DNA from: JAAXGI01 sp965206975
GTDB lineage: Bacteria; Gemmatimonadota; Gemmatimonadetes; Longimicrobiales; Gaopeijiaceae
DNA length: 64,000 bases
Direction: 5' to 3'
Assembly: GCA_965206975.1 (NCBI GenBank)
Contig: OZ242253.1
Coordinates: 1,674,001-1,738,000, forward strand
The notes beneath the pieces are model-generated. The model was not told the origin of the DNA. It worked only from the letters and a program-made list of their open reading frames with translations, and made no database searches. Within the stretch, counting starts at the first letter, position 1, and every line of letters starts with the position of its first letter. This document shows positions 61,306 to 64,000 of the stretch, piece by piece. The translations under genes and the position numbers were made by a program.

Positions 61306-62511
61306 ATGCTCCTTCCAGACGACCTCGTCCTCCCAGACGCGACGGGAACGATCCTCCTCGTCGTCCTCGACGGGCTCGGCGGGCTCCCGAGAGAGGAGGG
61401 TCTCAGCGTCACCGAGCTTGAGGGCGCGCGCACCCCGAACCTGGACGCGCTCGCGAGGCGGAGTTCGCTCGGGATGCTCTGCCCGGTCAGTCCAGGCGTG
61501 ACGCCGGGGAGCGGACCCGGCCACCTGGCCCTCTTCGGGTACGATCCCGTCGAGCACGTCATCGGGCGTGGCGCGCTGGGTGCGCTGGGGGTCGGCTTCG
61601 ACCTCGCCGCCGGCGATCTCGCCGTGAGGCTGAACCTCGCCACGTTGGACGGAGAGGGGCGCGTCGTCGACCGGCGGGCCGGGCGTCCGACGAATGCGGA
61701 GGGGCGGCGCGTCGTCGAGCACCTTCGGAGCGGGATCTCTCTCGGGCCGGACGTGGAGCTCTTCCTCGTGCACGAGAAGGAGCACCGCGTCGTCCTCGTC
61801 CTTCGCGGTGAGGGCCTTGGCGCCGGGATCGCCGAGACGGACCCGCAACGGATTGGGGTCCCTCCCCTCGAGCCCCGGTCCCTCGACGAGGCGTCCGTCC
61901 GGGCCGCCCGCCTGTTGGAGGAGTTCCTTGCTCAGGCCCGGGCCCTCCTTTCAGGGGAGGAGGCGATCTCGGGTCTCCTCGCCCGCGGATTTGCCCGCTA
62001 CGAACGCCTCGCGAGTCTCCGGGAACGGTTCGGGCTCGATGCCGTGGCGGTCGCGTGCTACCCGATGTATCGGGGAGTGGCACGCCTCGCCGGGATGCGG
62101 ATCCCGGGGGAGCCGACTACCGATGGGGAGGCCGTCGCCCTCATGGAGGAGCACTTCGGGAGCGCGGATCTCCACTTCATCCACTTCAAGGCGCCGGACG
62201 CGAGGGGCGAGGACCGATCCTTCGATGCCAAGGTGCAGGCGATCGAGGCGGTCGATGAGTTCATCCCTCGCCTTCAGGCTCTCGGTGCCGACGTCCTCGC
62301 GGTGACGGGCGACCACTCTACCCCGGCCCGCATGGGCGCTCACTCCTGGCACCACGTCCCGCTCCTCATCGCCTCGTCCGCCGCACGGCCGACGGGCGGC
62401 GCCTTCTCGGAGCGCGAGTGTCGGACGGGCGATATCGGGACGATCGAGGCCAGGCACCTGATGAGCCTGATGCTCGCGCACGCGGGCCGCCTCGCGAAGT
62501 TCGGGGCCTGA
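61306..62511 (+). CDS. apgM: 2,3-bisphosphoglycerate-independent phosphoglycerate mutase (archaeal type)
   Basis: Alkaline-phosphatase-superfamily mutase of 401 residues, ApgM branch. It begins V-V-L-D-G-L-G-G (metal Asp), then T-P-N-L-D-A-L-A and the phosphorylated-Ser region S-G-P-G-H-L-A-L-F-G-Y. Later H-F-K-A-P-D and T-G-D-H-S-T-P are metal-binding. Interconverts 3- and 2-phosphoglycerate. A promoter-like TATATT lies at about 61257. 79 bases separate it from the M16 genes. Confidence 0.92.
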   Translation: MLLPDDLVLPDATGTILLVVLDGLGGLPREEGLSVTELEGARTPNLDALARRSSLGMLCPVSPGVTPGSGPGHLALFGYDPVEHVIGRGALGALGVGFDLAAGDLAVRLNLATLDGEGRVVDRRAGRPTNAEGRRVVEHLRSGISLGPDVELFLVHEKEHRVVLVLRGEGLGAGIAETDPQRIGVPPLEPRSLDEASVRAARLLEEFLAQARALLSGEEAISGLLARGFARYERLASLRERFGLDAVAVACYPMYRGVARLAGMRIPGEPTTDGEAVALMEEHFGSADLHFIHFKAPDARGEDRSFDAKVQAIEAVDEFIPRLQALGADVLAVTGDHSTPARMGAHSWHHVPLLIASSAARPTGGAFSERECRTGDIGTIEARHLMSLMLAHAGRLAKFGA

Positions 62512-62589
62512 CGCACCGGTCATGGCCTGCCGCCCTCGGTCCCCCGCAGCCCGCGCCCGGCCGCGGGTCCTCCGTCGAGTGGGGCGCCC

Positions 62590-63867
62590 GTGAACGGCGT
62601 CGCGATCTCCTCCACGGCCCACGTCCTCGACAACGGGCTCACCGTTGTCCTGGCCCCGGATCCTTCCGTCCCGATCGTCGCCGTGAACCTCTGGTACTCG
62701 GTGGGTTCGAGGGACGAGCGCGAGGGGCAGACGGGTCTCGCCCACCTCTTCGAGCACATGATGTTCCAGGGGTCCAAGCACGTGCCCAAGGGCGCCCACT
62801 TCGAGCTCCTCGAGAGCGCCGGGGGGTCGATGAACGCGAGCACCTGGTTCGACCGCACGAACTACTACGAGACGCTTCCCGCGCACCACCTCGATCTCGC
62901 GCTCTGGCTCGAGTCGGACCGCATGGGGTGGATGCTCCCGGCGCTCGACCAGGAGAAGCTGGACAACCAGCGCGACGTCGTCCGAAACGAGAAGCGGCAG
63001 GTCTACGACAACCAGCCCTACGGGGACTGGCAGGAGCGGATCCAGGCGCTCCTCTTCCCCCCGGATCACCCGTACCATCACACGGTGATCGGCTCGATGG
63101 AGGACCTCGCCGCGGCCTCCCTCGAGGACGTGGAGGGCTTCTTCCGGCGCTACTACACCCCGAGGAACGCGGTCCTGACGCTCGCCGGTGACTTCGCTCC
63201 CGAGGACGCGCTCGCCCGCGTCCGGCGCTACTTCGGGGAAATCCCCGGTGGAGCGCCACCCCCGCCCGTCCCGGGGCGGACCGAGCTCGAACCCGTCCTG
63301 GGCGAGATGCGCCGGGCGCGGGTCCCGGGCGCGGTTCCCCTCCCACGCGTGTATGTGGCACTCCGGATTCCGACCTTTACAGACCCCGGGTTCCGGGTCG
63401 CCGACATCGCGTCCTCGATCCTCGGGGACGGCCGGGCGTCCCGCCTCTACCGGCACCTCGTCCGGGAGCGGCGGATCGCGAAGGACGTGGCGGCCTACGC
63501 CTTCCCTCTCGTGACGGGCCGGAGCTTCATGATCCTCTGGGCGACGGGGCTCGAGGGCACGGACCCGGCCGAGCTCGAGGTGGCGGTGGAAGGGGAGCTC
63601 GATGCTCTCCGCGAGGTCAGGGAGGGGGAGGTGGAGCGCGCGGTCGCGAGGAGGGGGACGGAGCTCCTCCGGATGGTTGGGGCCGCGGGAGCGCGTGCCG
63701 ATCTCCTCTCGATGTATCAGACGCTCTTTCGCGACGCGAACCGCCTGAGCGGCGAGATCGAGCGACTTCGGGCCGTAAGCCCCCGGGAGGTCGAGGCCTT
63801 TGCCGCTCGCTCGCTCGGGGCGGACAGCCGGGTCGTCGTTACCTACGTGCCCGAGGGTTCGAAGTGA
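62590..63867 (+). CDS. M16 zinc peptidase (insulinase-like)
   Basis: Peptidase M16 of 425 residues with the inverted zinc motif H-x2-E-H (H-L-F-E-H-M-M-F) about residue 54. The downstream Glu is in N-E-K-R-Q-V-Y-D-N-Q-P-Y-G. A matching catalytic half is followed by a non-catalytic half. There is no obvious signal peptide; GTG is the start. Its stop overlaps the next M16 gene (TGATG), so a heterodimer of active and inactive subunits is likely, as in PqqF/MPP-like pairs. Confidence 0.92.
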   Translation: MNGVAISSTAHVLDNGLTVVLAPDPSVPIVAVNLWYSVGSRDEREGQTGLAHLFEHMMFQGSKHVPKGAHFELLESAGGSMNASTWFDRTNYYETLPAHHLDLALWLESDRMGWMLPALDQEKLDNQRDVVRNEKRQVYDNQPYGDWQERIQALLFPPDHPYHHTVIGSMEDLAAASLEDVEGFFRRYYTPRNAVLTLAGDFAPEDALARVRRYFGEIPGGAPPPPVPGRTELEPVLGEMRRARVPGAVPLPRVYVALRIPTFTDPGFRVADIASSILGDGRASRLYRHLVRERRIAKDVAAYAFPLVTGRSFMILWATGLEGTDPAELEVAVEGELDALREVREGEVERAVARRGTELLRMVGAAGARADLLSMYQTLFRDANRLSGEIERLRAVSPREVEAFAARSLGADSRVVVTYVPEGSK

Positions 63868-64000
63868 TGCGGGGCGCTCCCCCCCTGGACCGCTCGACGC
63901 CGCCCTCCGGGGCTCCCGTCCGTCCCTTCCGCCTTCCCCCGGTGTCCTCGGCCGAGATGGACAGCGGGCTTCGCCTCCGCTCCCTCCTTCGGACCCAGGT
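63867..64000 (+). CDS. Second M16-family gene, cut by window end
   Basis: Only the first 44 codons are present. ATG 63867 overlaps the previous stop. R-P-F-R-L-P-P-V-S-S, then G-L-R-L-R-S-L-L, is the usual start of the second (often non-catalytic) M16 partner. Identity rests on that opening and on the coupled position. Confidence 0.65.
   Translation, partial: MRGAPPLDRSTPPSGAPVRPFRLPPVSSAEMDSGLRLRSLLRTQ

Noticed and set aside
1..64000. CRISPR arrays, rRNA genes, prophage
   Set aside because: No regularly spaced repeats, no rRNA sequence and no phage structural genes were seen.

Overview
The window reads as a chromosomal segment of a high-GC, Gram-negative (diderm) heterotroph. The diderm evidence is several lipoproteins, two outer-membrane beta-barrel genes and a TonB-dependent receptor. 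Gene content (imelysin/DUF1111 iron locus, HTTM protein, HemQ, family III CoA-transferases, M16 peptidases, a second EF-G) and G+C-rich codon use are most like Gemmatimonadota or a neighbouring phylum. That is inference from style and content; no 16S or ribosomal operon is present.

Layout. 0.5-4.8 kb: a GyrA/ParC-type topoisomerase subunit lacking the usual blade-1 GyrA box, then a minus-strand run of a CoA-type NUDIX hydrolase, QueE and an unknown small protein. 5.1-8.3 kb: an NCS2 nucleobase permease interrupted by an intact IS256-family element with an 8-bp target duplication and inverted ends. 8.4-18.2 kb: alkaline phosphatase lipoprotein, aminotransferase plus DinB-like protein, YbdK ligase, SRPBCC protein, a mutM-pgeF-small CxxC protein cluster, and a divergent radical SAM / AlkA pair. 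18.9-23.2 kb: a tightly overlapping operon of quinone oxidoreductase, MazG-like, glycosyltransferase (with an in-frame amber codon), QueG and a CopD-like membrane protein. 23.4-28.3 kb: argG with an ARG-box operator, divergent from a glutarate-type module (family III CoA-transferase plus glutaryl-CoA dehydrogenase) and an esterase.

28.3-33.5 kb is a four-gene iron locus (imelysin IrpA-type, di-heme DUF1111 cytochrome, second imelysin, HTTM protein) behind a palindrome resembling a Fur box. 34.2-37.7 kb: uppP, pyrrolidone-carboxylate peptidase, a frameshifted acetyltransferase, hemQ and a Yip1 protein. 37.7-44.0 kb: a minus-strand run ilvD-ppx-ppk1-DUF4202-Yip1 joining polyphosphate synthesis and breakdown. 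44.2-49.4 kb: serB-like and serA, nitroreductase, a small protein, and an EF-G paralogue with altered GTPase motifs. 50.1-55.5 kb: two beta-barrels and a TonB-dependent receptor with two frame breaks. 56.3-64 kb: argJ, a blue-copper lipoprotein, a GCS2-CBS fusion coupled to an aspartoacylase-family hydrolase, apgM and two M16 peptidase genes, the second cut by the window end.

Together the genes cover arginine (argG, argJ), serine (serA, serB) and branched-chain amino acid (ilvD) synthesis, queuosine (queE, queG), base-excision repair (mutM, alkA), polyphosphate, haem (hemQ) and iron uptake. No rRNA, CRISPR array, or convincing tRNA was seen. Four coding loci have broken frames (IS insertion, amber codon, two with paired frameshifts). 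This could be real decay or assembly error, and the distinction matters before function is assigned.
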